Below the pieces are notes generated by a model. That model ran no database searches, was not told where the DNA came from, and saw only the letters and a list, made by a program, of their open reading frames with translations. DNA of 64,000 bases from Flavobacteriaceae bacterium UBA1682 (GTDB lineage Bacteria; Bacteroidota; Bacteroidia; Flavobacteriales; Flavobacteriaceae), in NCBI GenBank assembly GCA_002320285.1, contig DCKE01000015.1, positions 8,199 through 72,198 on the forward strand. The letters are read 5' to 3'. The translations under genes were made by a program, and so were the position numbers. The first letter of the stretch is position 1. Each line of letters starts with the position of its first letter. This document shows positions 8,383 to 17,541 of this stretch, in pieces.

Positions 8383-9189
8383 TTAGAAATTCGCTACAGC
8401 TCTTTCACGCAAAAAAATCAATTCAATACCATCTGCTGGCACATCCCAATGGACGATTAAAGTATCACCCATTATTTTGTATTGATAAAGTTGACTATTC
8501 AAAAAGATACTATCACCTTGAATAGTATAAGTGTAATTTCCAGACACATTCATTGGGATTTTAAAATGATAATCCGATGAGTCATGGTTCACTTCTGTAT
8601 ATACCTGATTGTTTTCAGTAAAAATCCATCTGATGTCCCCCACTTCGTAATAATGGTAAGGAGCCAAGCCCGGTGAAAATTCCCGCAGGTTCCAAATTTC
8701 TCTAAATTTTAAATCTGTCAGATTCGATTCCACCAATTCAAAAACAACCGGTTTTGAGAGCTTGGGGATTTTAACTATATGAAAGGGTTGGTTTGTCCGC
8801 AAAGCTTCATTTCCTTTTATTAAACCATCGACCTTTACAATTACATTTTTTTCGTTCTCTATTATATATACAATATCAATACTGCCTCCTCCAGGTAATT
8901 TTTCTATATCTGAAACTACCACAATTTCAAATTGCGTAAAATCCATTTCAAAGAATAAAGGATTGGAGATATATGAACGAATATGGCTGTTATCCAGTAA
9001 ATCATCCCATTCACTTTGCTCTCGTATTACGCGAAATTCCCCTTCTCCTGAAATTCCAAAATAGTCTCCCTGAGCCATCGTTTCCATCTCCACTTGTCGT
9101 GGTTCAAAAACTTTTTCTATCTTGTTGTCGTCACTGCTGCAGGCCACTCCCACCAGGAATAGTCCTGCGAATACGATTAATTTTTTCAT
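8383..9189 (-). CDS. PrcB-like lipoprotein with a C-terminal lipocalin-like domain
   Basis: 268 residues: lipobox signal (VGVAC), PrcB_C-like domain to about residue 155 (LPGGGSIDIVYIIENE, QPFHIVKIPKLSKPVVFEL), then a linker (NLTDLKF) and a strand-rich domain of about 95 residues (DIRWIFTENNQVYTEV ... YTYTIQGDSIFL ... DTLIVHWDVP) that looks lipocalin-like. The extra domain is present again, about 97 percent identical in DNA, at 6997-7273. It is the first gene of the lipoprotein operon. The 580 nt upstream hold the conserved element shared with the 37.5-kb locus. The fusion may have arisen by recombination; no other PrcB-like gene here has the domain. Confidence 0.75.
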   Translation of the reverse strand: MKKLIVFAGLFLVGVACSSDDNKIEKVFEPRQVEMETMAQGDYFGISGEGEFRVIREQSEWDDLLDNSHIRSYISNPLFFEMDFTQFEIVVVSDIEKLPGGGSIDIVYIIENEKNVIVKVDGLIKGNEALRTNQPFHIVKIPKLSKPVVFELVESNLTDLKFREIWNLREFSPGLAPYHYYEVGDIRWIFTENNQVYTEVNHDSSDYHFKIPMNVSGNYTYTIQGDSIFLNSQLYQYKIMGDTLIVHWDVPADGIELIFLRERAVANF

Positions 9190-9364
9190 TATTTTTTATT
9201 TTATAAATTTCAATTTATCTCCAAGACAGTCACCATACCCTATAAGGTTTGTTACAACAACTTATTTGAGTCGAGATTGTCTGGTTATTATTGTATATCT
9301 GTGAAAAGGAATAGATTATATTTTCCTACATAACAAGGGTGATCCATTGCCTCGCGAACTGTAT

Positions 9365-9624
9365 TTGCAAAACATAAAAATGGTAGAAGTTTTTTGCAAT
9401 AATGCTTTGATCTATAAAGGCATTTATATAAACAAAAACTCAACTGTACATAGTCTTGTACGTGAAGATAATGTGTTATCGAAAAGTTGAAGATTTGTTT
9501 CGATATCATGACAAGGCGTACTTGAATTCGCCTCCTTATTGCGGTGATTTGCCTATCACCCGTAACTGCTATAATCCAAGCAGCCACTTAAAAGTCTGGA
9601 ATTTTTGATCGTGCTTTCATCTAA
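9365..9624 (-). other. Conserved non-coding element, copy 1 (possible structured leader or sRNA)
   Basis: This 260-nt stretch is colinear with 37548-37807. Four blocks are shared with nearly equal spacing: hairpin 1 (TTGCAAAA 9365-9372 with TTTTGCAA 9392-9399, loop containing tggtagaag), hairpin 2 directly next to it (AATGCTTT 9401-9408 with AAGGCATT 9417-9424), gttgaagattt near 9486, and gtctgg then tttttgat near 9594. Hairpin 1 is kept in copy 2 with a compensatory C:G to T:A exchange. It lies between the terminator of the upstream receptor gene and the first lipoprotein gene, 176 nt before its start. A decayed gene is the alternative, because the minus strand reads KCLxxSxxYCKKLLPF in both copies. 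Confidence 0.6.
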
Positions 9625-9765
9625 TTGTTTTTTACTTAAACATCCTAGCTGAAATCTCGTTCTCCAACGCTTACTCTAAAAAATCATAAAGAACCCTGTT
9701 TCAGCTTTTTACGTGTTAAAAATTGAAAAAAAATTTGATAAAAAAAAGAAAAAAAACAATTTTAA

Positions 9766-9796
9766 CAAAAAAAAGGCTATGCATTTCCGCATAGCC
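9766..9796 (-). terminator. Terminator of the Oar-type receptor gene
   Basis: GGCTATGC (9775-9782) pairs with GCATAGCC (9789-9796). On the minus strand the stem is followed by a run of eight T. Confidence 0.9.
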
Positions 9797-9818
9797 TCTT
9801 TATATTCTGAGTATACTC

Positions 9819-12800
9819 TTAAAAACTGTAACGCAATCCAACCTGTATTTGGTATGGATTACCCGTTGGAACTGGTGTTCCCTTGGTATTAACTCGGTAG
9901 TTGAATTCTTGTTTAGCAGCATCAAAAGCAGGTTTAGCAGCTTGCCCATTAGCCGCAGGAATACCCAAAGCATATAAAGCCTGATTCCCCATAGTTTCGT
10001 TGGTTCCCCATTCTTTATTTAGCAAGTTTGCGAAATTAAAGATGTCTGCAGATATTTCAAAATTGTGCTTTCCATACAATTTTATTTTTTTGCTAATACG
10101 CAAATCGATAATGCTGTAGAACTTATTGATTCCACCGTTGCGTTCTGCCATTTTACCACTGTATTTATTGATGTAATCTTTCATACTTTGACTGACTTCC
10201 GGATTGTCCATGATAGCCTGTAAACCATCGCGTACATTTTGAGGTACAGACGGATCATTACGATCAAATATATAAGCCAAATCGTTACTACCAGATACAA
10301 AGTCTGCATTGGTATTACCTCCAGACAACAAGCTATAACGCGTTCCTGCAATTCCAGAAAAACGGAAACCAACTTGAACACCGTAGAAAGTAGGTAAAGT
10401 TCCATAAACCACTACTTTATGCCTAAAATGATTATCTGAGTAGGTCATTTTAGATAAATCTCTCGGATCATCCTTTACCGTTTGTACCAAGGTAGCGGTA
10501 TTGGCTACGTTTCCATTATATGAGGTATTGTCTTTAGTATCACTCCACGTATAACTGGCTGAGATCTCTCCATCTTTGAAATAATTGTAGTTTGCATCGA
10601 CCACTAACGCAAATTGGTTGATTTTCCCATCGCTAGTCAATTCTAGTACCCTTCCCAGTTTGTCACTAATACGCCCTTTTTGCCAATCTCCAGCACCGTT
10701 TGCCGGCATCGTATTTAAGGGTACAAACACCCCTCTATTATCCTCATTCTTTAAAGTAAAAAATGGGTCAGTCACCATATTTCGATCTAAATAGGTATAG
10801 TTATTTCGCGTTATCGTCGCATATCCAGCTACACCAACGCGGAATTGGCTATTAAAAAAGTGTGTATACGATATATTCGCTTTATACACCACAGGTACTT
10901 TAGCATCTTTTCCCGTCATGTTTATCGTTACCAATTGATTTTTCTCCAAAGTCGGCGCGGAAACGGAACCAGAACGGTATCCCAAAAAATCAGGTGTCGG
11001 TACATCAGCTCCCCGTACATCTACCGTAGCCAAGTGATTTCCATCAAAAGTTAAGTTATTGATCAACGCATAGTTATTGATATCTGATCCGAAAATTCCC
11101 GCACCAATACGGATAAAGTCTGTTTTATTTTCGTTGACATCCCAATTGAATTGAAGACGGGGTTGTACGATAAAAGATTTGAATTTATTGTCCGTACGCA
11201 AACCCAATTCATCATAAACCAATTGGTTGTATTCTGCCGTAGGGTAATGCGCATAATCCATCCTCAATCCCGCAGTCATATCCATACCCTTTCCAACTTT
11301 AAACTGCATTTGTCCGTATAGACCCACATTTAAAATATTTCCTTTAACCGTTAAATCATCTTTTAAAGGAACCTCTCTATAATAACGATATGGAATATAA
11401 GATTCAAAGTTCTCCATAGCCGTTTTACCCGTTGTCGTATCCTCTCTAAAATGAAAACGCCCATTAACCTCACTTCCATAAACCGATTTAGACCCCGTAT
11501 TCATCAAATCCACACCAAAGGTGTATTTTACCTTATCGGTATTATAATACAAATTGTCTACAATCTGGAATACGTTATTTCTAAAACCTTCCTGTGCAAA
11601 ACGATGTCCTCCGAATTGAATATTCGTCGATCGATTCGATCCATCGATATTGGACACGATATTCTCCACAATCCCACGAGGGATATTCTGAGATGGCAAA
11701 TCATCACCAGGACTACTCTCCTGGTAAACATACAAATGTTGTACTTTTAATTCGTTGGTCATCTTCGGATTTAAAGTAGTCCTCAAGGTCGCTAAGAAAC
11801 TGTTGTCTTTATTCTTGTCATTTCCAAACGACTCATAAAGATTAATCGTCGTATTATCTGCTAAACCCAATGGGTTGTTATCATAGGTAAAGTTATTCCT
11901 TACCGTTAATAGGTTGTTGTCATTAATCTGCCAATCCAATCTTAAAAAAGCCGCATCAGAATTACGTTTTTTATCAAAGGTTCCGTACTGAGGTTTATTG
12001 GACACCCCATATTTGTTTCTAGCAATCGATACAAATTGGTCTAAAGTGCTTTTGGTAATATTAAATCGGTCCTCATCTGCTGGCGATTGAATGTCTGCAA
12101 TAACCAAGGAACGCGAATCCAACTGATGGTCCCAGGCGAAAAAGTAATGTAACTTATCTTTAATGATTGGCCCGCTTAATGAGAGTCCATACTGATATGT
12201 TGAATAATCCGCAGTTCTTTTATTCCCGCGAATGTCATAAGAACTCGACAACCAATCGGCACGAGCATAGGTAAAAGCAGAAGCGGAAAATTCATTGGTA
12301 CCCGATTTGGTTACCGCACTTACCGTACCTCCACCACTTCGTCCTAAAGTAACATCATATTGATTAGTAATTACCTTAAACTCTCGAACGGCTTCCATCG
12401 ATATCGAATAAGGCGCCCCACTTCTACTTGTAGTCGATCCGGCTGAAGTTGGATTTTTTGCAGACATTCCATCAATCGTAAAATTCGTTGACGAGCCCAA
12501 TTGCCCCCCTATGGAACCGCCCTTAGACAAGGGGGAAAGATCTGTTAAGGTTGCGAAATTTCTACCGTTAACCGGTAATCTCTGAATGGAACGCTCCGAA
12601 ATTGCCGTTGCAGCACCTAAAAACTCTCTCTTATTTTTTAAACTAGTGCCTTCGATAACTATAGCATCCAATTCCGTTTCATTGGGATCTAAATTCACAT
12701 CCACAAAGGCAGAATCCCCCTGATTTAAAGTATAACCCGACTTTTTAACCGCTCGGCCTTCTTTATCTAAAACAGTAACCAGATAAGGACCGCCTAACGG

Positions 12801-13013
12801 AAGTTCTTTAAAAAGATATTCCCCATTGTTATTCGTTTTTGTACGGGTCGTAAATCCCGTTGATTCATTTTTCAACACCACCTCAATACCTTGCTGTATG
12901 GCATTTTGATCCAACACGATTCCATAGATAGATGCCTGAGTGGTCTGTGCAAATGTTGCGAAAGAACCCAGTAGACACCATCCAAGAACTAGGAGTTGTA
13001 ATTTTGTTTTCAT
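9819..13013 (-). CDS. TonB-dependent receptor, Oar-like, with carboxypeptidase-type N-terminal domain
   Basis: 1064 residues: signal peptide (SFATFA-QT), a carboxypeptidase-regulatory-like beta-sandwich (residues about 25-115, SIYGIVLDQN ... GEYLFKELPLG), a plug domain (RLPVNGRNFATLTDLSP, FTIDGMSAKN, VREFKVITNQYDVTLGRSGGGTVSAVTKSG), then a long beta-barrel ending in YQIQVGLRYSF. The GRSGGGTVSAVTKSG pattern is typical of Oar-like receptors. It probably imports or binds a large ligand at the outer membrane; the substrate is not visible. It is monocistronic, with its own terminator, and divergent from the glycerophosphodiesterase gene. TAGTTTTG lies 23 nt before the start. Confidence 0.92.
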   Translation of the reverse strand: MKTKLQLLVLGWCLLGSFATFAQTTQASIYGIVLDQNAIQQGIEVVLKNESTGFTTRTKTNNNGEYLFKELPLGGPYLVTVLDKEGRAVKKSGYTLNQGDSAFVDVNLDPNETELDAIVIEGTSLKNKREFLGAATAISERSIQRLPVNGRNFATLTDLSPLSKGGSIGGQLGSSTNFTIDGMSAKNPTSAGSTTSRSGAPYSISMEAVREFKVITNQYDVTLGRSGGGTVSAVTKSGTNEFSASAFTYARADWLSSSYDIRGNKRTADYSTYQYGLSLSGPIIKDKLHYFFAWDHQLDSRSLVIADIQSPADEDRFNITKSTLDQFVSIARNKYGVSNKPQYGTFDKKRNSDAAFLRLDWQINDNNLLTVRNNFTYDNNPLGLADNTTINLYESFGNDKNKDNSFLATLRTTLNPKMTNELKVQHLYVYQESSPGDDLPSQNIPRGIVENIVSNIDGSNRSTNIQFGGHRFAQEGFRNNVFQIVDNLYYNTDKVKYTFGVDLMNTGSKSVYGSEVNGRFHFREDTTTGKTAMENFESYIPYRYYREVPLKDDLTVKGNILNVGLYGQMQFKVGKGMDMTAGLRMDYAHYPTAEYNQLVYDELGLRTDNKFKSFIVQPRLQFNWDVNENKTDFIRIGAGIFGSDINNYALINNLTFDGNHLATVDVRGADVPTPDFLGYRSGSVSAPTLEKNQLVTINMTGKDAKVPVVYKANISYTHFFNSQFRVGVAGYATITRNNYTYLDRNMVTDPFFTLKNEDNRGVFVPLNTMPANGAGDWQKGRISDKLGRVLELTSDGKINQFALVVDANYNYFKDGEISASYTWSDTKDNTSYNGNVANTATLVQTVKDDPRDLSKMTYSDNHFRHKVVVYGTLPTFYGVQVGFRFSGIAGTRYSLLSGGNTNADFVSGSNDLAYIFDRNDPSVPQNVRDGLQAIMDNPEVSQSMKDYINKYSGKMAERNGGINKFYSIIDLRISKKIKLYGKHNFEISADIFNFANLLNKEWGTNETMGNQALYALGIPAANGQAAKPAFDAAKQEFNYRVNTKGTPVPTGNPYQIQVGLRYSF

Positions 13014-13035
13014 TTTATCGTTGTTAAAGTTTTGA

Positions 13036-13043
13036 CAAAACTA
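13036..13043 (-). promoter_or_regulatory. -7 box TAGTTTTG of the Oar-type receptor
   Basis: Matches TAnnTTTG on the minus strand, 23 nt before the ATG. No -33 TTG is seen at 19-21 nt. Confidence 0.6.
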
Positions 13044-13281
13044 CTCGGGCAAGGTTACGGTAATATACTTTTAAAATGATGAAACGTTTAAATAATAGCA
13101 CACAAGCAGCTATTTAGGACGCTAAACAATCATCTAATAATCAATATCTTACATGAAAATAAAGTTTTACAAAGGCTTATACCAGGCTTTTTTATTTAAC
13201 AAAAACCTAACCACGGCTTAAGCTCCTAAAAACATAGAGTTGCTTCCTTTGCTTTTTATAAACACTAATCCTTATATTGTT

Positions 13282-14040
13282 ATGCGAATAAAACTTATTT
13301 TTACGAGCCTCTTAATGTTCACTATGATTACATCAACAACTTACGCCCAAAAAATTCTCGTAATTGGTCATCGTGGCGCCAAAGGCCATGTAGCAGAAAA
13401 CACTCTAGAGTCTATCGATAAAGCCTTAGCGCTTAAAGTAGATATGATTGAAATCGACGTTTACAAAATAAAAAGTGGCGAATTGATGGTTTTTCACGAT
13501 GAAACCTTAGATCGCGTTACCAATGGTAAAGGAAGGATTGAAGATTTTACTTATGCTGAATTAAAAGGCGTTTTAGTGGAAGGAAAGTACAAAATCCCCA
13601 CACTGCAAGAAGTAATTCAACGCATTAATCGTAAGGTCGTTTTAAACATTGAACTCAAAGGAACTCAGACCGCATTAGAAACCTATAAGGTTATTGCTGA
13701 TTTTAAGAAAAAAGGTTGGGACAATGCTGATTTTATCATCTCGAGTTTCCGTTGGAACGAGCTTGAAATTTTCTCACAACAACCCAATCCAGCAGCTATA
13801 GCTGTTTTGACTGCAGAAGCTCCAGCCAAAGCCATTGAGTTTGGAAAGAAGATTCAAGCCACAGCGATCAATCCTTATTATAAGTTTATGTGGTCCGATA
13901 CCGTTAAAGAGATACACGAGGCTGGATTTAAAATTTATCCTTGGACGATCAACGAGATATCTGATATCAATCGTTTAATTGATCTAAAAGTAGATGGGAT
14001 CATCACTGATTTCCCAGAACGCGTCGTACTAAAAAAATAA
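13282..14040 (+). CDS. Glycerophosphodiester phosphodiesterase, secreted
   Basis: Hydrolyses glycerophosphodiesters to glycerol-3-phosphate and an alcohol. The 252-residue protein has a signal peptide (MRIKLIFTSLLMFTMITSTTYA-QK) and the GDPD signatures: VIGHRGAKGHVAENTLESI at the start (catalytic His, Arg, Glu), DMIEIDVYKIKSGELMVFHDETLDRVTNGKG (metal-binding Glu/Asp, second catalytic His), and WTINEISDINRLIDLKVDGIITDFPE at the end. The ATG at 13282 is preferred over a TTG 14 codons upstream because it gives a clean signal peptide. It acts in the periplasm, and a strong terminator follows. Confidence 0.93.
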   Translation: MRIKLIFTSLLMFTMITSTTYAQKILVIGHRGAKGHVAENTLESIDKALALKVDMIEIDVYKIKSGELMVFHDETLDRVTNGKGRIEDFTYAELKGVLVEGKYKIPTLQEVIQRINRKVVLNIELKGTQTALETYKVIADFKKKGWDNADFIISSFRWNELEIFSQQPNPAAIAVLTAEAPAKAIEFGKKIQATAINPYYKFMWSDTVKEIHEAGFKIYPWTINEISDINRLIDLKVDGIITDFPERVVLKK

Positions 14041-14059
14041 AATAAATCCATTAGATTTT

Positions 14060-14090
14060 AACCCGAAATACTTTATTTCGGGTTTTTTTT
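14060..14090 (+). terminator. Rho-independent terminator
   Basis: AACCCGAAATA (14060-14070) pairs with TATTTCGGGTT (14074-14084), followed by a T run. Confidence 0.92.
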
Positions 14091-14269
14091 ATAGCTGAAT
14101 CGGATCGTAATTGTAAGCCTTCTGATCAGGTTAGATAGAAACTTACCTGAAACTAAAAAAAAACTTGCTCTTAAATATTTTACCAACCTTTTTATAAGTA
14201 TTTTTATTCCTATAAAAAGACTCCAATTCTTTTGGAGGTAAACGAAACAGTTAAACCATTTCTTTCACA

Positions 14270-15169
14270 ATGCGGGCATTAGTAATTTCAGGTGGTGGTA
14301 GTAAAGGTGCTTTTGCAGGCGGACTGGCTGAATACCTTATTCAGGAAAAAAAGCGAGACTATCAAATTTTAATTGGCAGTTCTACTGGTAGCCTTTTAGT
14401 GCCGTTATTGTCTATCGGAAAAACCGCAAAACTAAAACAGGTATTTACCAATGTCAATCAAAATGATATTTTTAATATCTCTCCGTTTATCATTACTGAG
14501 AAGAACGGTGTTTTTAAAACACGGATAAACCATCTCGGCGTATTAACCACCATGCTTAAAGGCAAAAAAACATTTGGTGAAAGCAAAAATTTACGTCGCT
14601 TAATCGCCGATACCATGACTGCCGACGATTTTAGACAAATCAAACAATCCGACAAAGATGTACTGGTTACGGTATCCAATCTCAGTACGATGAGTGTTGA
14701 ATATAAAAATGCTCGGGACTGTGAATACGAAGATTACTGTGACTGGGTTTGGGCCTCCACATCTATGGTACCGTTTATGAGTCTGGTCAACAAAAACAAT
14801 TTCGATTATGCCGATGGTGGTATGGGTGATCTCGTACCCATATATCAAGCTATTTTAAAAGGGGCCACAGAAATTGATGTGATTGTATTAAAGAACGATA
14901 CCCAAACTAAAGCGCCCATTAAAAACGCTTTTGTATTGACGTCGCGCGTTTTTGAGTTTATGCTCAATCAAATCGCTATAGATAATGTTGCTTTAGGTAA
15001 GCTAGAGGGATTAAATCGCCGTATTTCTTTAAATTTTTATCATCCACCCACGCAACTCACAACAAATTCCTTGATTTTTAATCCAGAACAGATGAAAGCG
15101 TGGTGGGATCTCGGGTATCAAGAAGGGAAAAACAACAATCCGATGAACCAAATCTTAAGCATCTCTTAA
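14270..15169 (+). CDS. Patatin-like phospholipase
   Basis: 299 residues with no signal peptide. The three patatin signatures are present: SGGGSKGAFAGG (oxyanion-hole glycines, residues 7-18), GSSTGSLL (GxSxG nucleophile Ser, about residue 39) and YADGGMGDLVP (catalytic Asp in DGG). It is a predicted serine lipase/acyl hydrolase acting on phospholipids or related esters in the cytoplasm. It stands alone. The 5' region holds a 7-bp hairpin (14220-14238) including GGAGGT, but this is about 31 nt from the ATG and an in-frame stop separates them, so it does not define another start. Confidence 0.9.
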   Translation: MRALVISGGGSKGAFAGGLAEYLIQEKKRDYQILIGSSTGSLLVPLLSIGKTAKLKQVFTNVNQNDIFNISPFIITEKNGVFKTRINHLGVLTTMLKGKKTFGESKNLRRLIADTMTADDFRQIKQSDKDVLVTVSNLSTMSVEYKNARDCEYEDYCDWVWASTSMVPFMSLVNKNNFDYADGGMGDLVPIYQAILKGATEIDVIVLKNDTQTKAPIKNAFVLTSRVFEFMLNQIAIDNVALGKLEGLNRRISLNFYHPPTQLTTNSLIFNPEQMKAWWDLGYQEGKNNNPMNQILSIS

Positions 15170-15183
15170 AGGGAAGATGAAAT

Positions 15184-15651
15184 TTATAAAACATTCGATT
15201 TCCTAGATAAACAACATCCATACGTCCATCCAATAAAAAAAAGCTGTAACGGGATTCGAAACCATAAATACTCGATACCTGGCCCTAAATGAGTTGCCTT
15301 TTGAAAATCAACCTGCATCATCGAGGCCCAAATATTGGCCGGTAAAATCATTATCAAAAAAGCGATTAAACTCCAAGCGGCTATTTTCCTGAAACGGGGG
15401 ATACCAATAGCTATCGCCAAAGCAATTTCTATAAACCCGCTGATTAAGACGACTGATTTTTTTAAGGGAATCCTATTGGGCAACATCAATTGCATCCCAT
15501 CTGTATACACAAAATGTGTCATTGCGGTAAACAACAGCATAACAGTTAACGCAATTCGAGCAGCTAAAGGATAATTAAAATACCGCCCAAAAACTCTTAA
15601 GCATAAAAGGCTTATCGAAAAAATTCCTAACAAAATAAAAAGTGCTACCAT
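15184..15651 (-). CDS. DoxX-like membrane protein
   Basis: 155 residues with four predicted membrane segments: MVALFILLGIFSISLLCL, ALTVMLLFTAMTHFVY, SVVLISGFIEIALAIAIG, and a pair of hydrophobic stretches at the end (WSLIAFLIMILPANIWA, FRIPLQLFFIGWTYGCCL). The layout and TAMTHFVYTDGM fit the DoxX-like family, whose role is uncertain. A TTG 48 nt upstream would extend the protein by 16 residues; the ATG is preferred. It follows the Crp-type regulator gene by 49 nt (1 nt if the TTG start is used), so it is the likely target of or partner to that regulator. Confidence 0.78.
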   Translation of the reverse strand: MVALFILLGIFSISLLCLRVFGRYFNYPLAARIALTVMLLFTAMTHFVYTDGMQLMLPNRIPLKKSVVLISGFIEIALAIAIGIPRFRKIAAWSLIAFLIMILPANIWASMMQVDFQKATHLGPGIEYLWFRIPLQLFFIGWTYGCCLSRKSNVL

Positions 15652-15700
15652 TTTTTTGATAAAAATAACTACTATTCTCCACTTGATCAATGAATCCAAG

Positions 15701-16276
15701 TTAAGTAATTCGCTTCCTAATTCGACTTAAAGCCTGTGGCGTTACGCCAATATAAGAGGCTAAAAATTTCAACGGAATGCATTTTATCCACTGTTTCTTT
15801 TTGGCAAAAAGCTCTATATAGCGTTGCTCTGCTGACTGCATCAGTAAGCTCCGCTCCCGCTGTGCTTTTTTAATAAAGAGCTGTTCAGCAATATGTCGTC
15901 CCAGGATATTGGCTGCGGTCGTAGTCCTATACAATGCTTGCAGATCCAGATAAGCAATCCTCCAAAGCTCGACTTCCGTCAAAGTTTCTATTCGGTAATC
16001 AGCGGGCGATCGCGCAATAAAAGAATCATAGGCACAACAAAATTCGCGTTCAAAAACAAAACCCAACGTGTGCTCTCTTTCATTTTTTAAACTCGAGATC
16101 CTAACAACTCCGCGTTGAACAAATGATAGATACTCCTCTACTTGCCCGCTGTCGATCAAAGTTGCTCTTTTCGGGAAATTTTGTTTAACCAATTTTGACG
16201 AAAAGAGCTCCCAGTCCTCATCGCTCATCAAGTAAATCTGCTCGAAGTAATCTCTGATGTGTTTTTTCATTTGCAT
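15701..16276 (-). CDS. Crp/Fnr-family transcription regulator
   Basis: About 191 residues. An N-terminal cyclic-nucleotide-binding-like barrel (FPKRATLIDSGQVEEYLSFVQRGVVRISS ... EREFCCAYDSFIARSPADYRIETLTEVELWRI) is followed by a long helix and a C-terminal winged helix (IPLKFLASYIGVTPQALSRIRKRI). The Arg/Ser residues that bind cAMP in Crp are not evident, so the ligand is unknown. Many small Bacteroidota regulators of this class sit next to the gene they control, and here that is a DoxX-like gene. GTG, ATG and a second ATG lie within three codons of each other; the first ATG is chosen. Confidence 0.88.
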   Translation of the reverse strand: MQMKKHIRDYFEQIYLMSDEDWELFSSKLVKQNFPKRATLIDSGQVEEYLSFVQRGVVRISSLKNEREHTLGFVFEREFCCAYDSFIARSPADYRIETLTEVELWRIAYLDLQALYRTTTAANILGRHIAEQLFIKKAQRERSLLMQSAEQRYIELFAKKKQWIKCIPLKFLASYIGVTPQALSRIRKRIT

Positions 16277-16301
16277 CACTTATACGTACAGGCAATAGCT
16301 A

Positions 16302-17342
16302 TTAACCCAAACTTAACATCGTCTGCTTTCTCAACATTTTTCCCGTTACGGTTTCCTCAATTTTTTCAACAAAAAACACTTCTTTGGGTTTTTCATATTT
16401 GGACAGGGAATTAAAAAGATCCTCCTGCAGTGTATAAGGCTCACTTTCGATAACTAAAATAAGTTTTTCACCCAATTTTTCGTCTTTTTTTCCAATTACA
16501 AAAAATCGAGATGGAATATAACCGACCAGTTTTGATTCGATTTGTTCCGGAAAAAGTTTAATTCCACCGCTGTTCACTACATTATCTATACGTCCCAACC
16601 ATTTGAATTCGTGGTCACTGATTACCTCAACCAAGTCGTTAGTTACCAATACCTCTTCAGCTACTTTTGGAGCATTGATCACTAAACAACCGCGTTCATC
16701 GGCATATATATTCACTTTAGGTAAAACGGTAAAATAGGGTTCTCCAATCTTTTTTGCAGCTATATGACTAACTGTTTCCGTCATTCCATAAGTTTCGAAA
16801 ACAGCTGTGTCCAAAGTTTTTAGTTTTTCTGCCAACTTGCTATTCACTTGTGCTCCTCCTATTATTATCGTTTTCACCTTATAGAGCTCTTCCAAAGAAT
16901 TTTCGACCTGAAGCGGTACCATCGCGACAAAATCATAAATTTCCTTATTGTTTAATAAAGGTGCAGAACTCGGTGCTACCACATCCAACTCCAATCCTAG
17001 AGTCAAAGCGCGAATTACCATCATTTTACCACCGATATACCGTGTAGACAAACACAGTAATGCTCGGTCACCAGGCATCAAATTAAAATAAGCTCCAGTG
17101 GCTTTAGCCGAATTGACCATCGCCTTTTTCTTAATCGAAATGCCTTTGGCTTCCCCAGTAGTACCCGAAGTCATCAATATGATGCTCTTGTTAAAATCAA
17201 ACCATTGTAAAATTAATTGTCCCAAGTCCTTTTGGTAAGGTTCACCATCTTGAATCAGGTCAAAAGCCAAGTGACACAATTGATCTTGAGTCATTTTTTT
17301 TCCGTTTAATCTAAAATTCGGGTGTATTTCATAACTTTTCAT
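16302..17342 (-). CDS. menE: o-Succinylbenzoate-CoA ligase-like AMP-binding enzyme
   Basis: 346 residues, much shorter than usual acyl-CoA synthetases but typical of the compact Bacteroidota MenE. Motifs: the P-loop ILMTSGTTGEAKGISIKKK, ETYGMTETVSHIA (A5), LVTNDLVEV (A7), KWLGRIDNVVNSGGIKLFPEQIE (A8 hinge) and the catalytic Lys near the end in TGKMLRKQ. MenE activates o-succinylbenzoate to its CoA ester in menaquinone synthesis. The assignment to MenE rather than another ligase is from length and general resemblance; no other men gene is in the window. Start at the ATG, two codons after a TTG. Confidence 0.75.
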   Translation of the reverse strand: MKSYEIHPNFRLNGKKMTQDQLCHLAFDLIQDGEPYQKDLGQLILQWFDFNKSIILMTSGTTGEAKGISIKKKAMVNSAKATGAYFNLMPGDRALLCLSTRYIGGKMMVIRALTLGLELDVVAPSSAPLLNNKEIYDFVAMVPLQVENSLEELYKVKTIIIGGAQVNSKLAEKLKTLDTAVFETYGMTETVSHIAAKKIGEPYFTVLPKVNIYADERGCLVINAPKVAEEVLVTNDLVEVISDHEFKWLGRIDNVVNSGGIKLFPEQIESKLVGYIPSRFFVIGKKDEKLGEKLILVIESEPYTLQEDLFNSLSKYEKPKEVFFVEKIEETVTGKMLRKQTMLSLG

Positions 17343-17541
17343 AAGCAACTGTTATTTTACGTTAAGGACCTATGCTCCCGCCAGTTTGATCAAGATTTTT
17401 GTTTTGACAAATGATCTTAATTTGGCGATTTCACAAACAAATATTCTTTGACATTCAAGTTTTGTGCTATTAACTGTTTTCTATAAATACTTGCTAGATA
17501 CAAGATCCTATACAAAACAGTAATTTGACCGTACTTGATTT

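Noticed and set aside
9288..9587. A 99-codon minus-strand frame in the conserved element
   Set aside because: Its composition is not protein-like, the second copy has stops at the matching place, and the hairpin conservation fits a non-coding element better.
14230..14236. GGAGGT as a Shine-Dalgarno site for the patatin gene
   Set aside because: It is about 31 nt from the ATG, an in-frame stop lies between, and Bacteroidota rarely use such sites.
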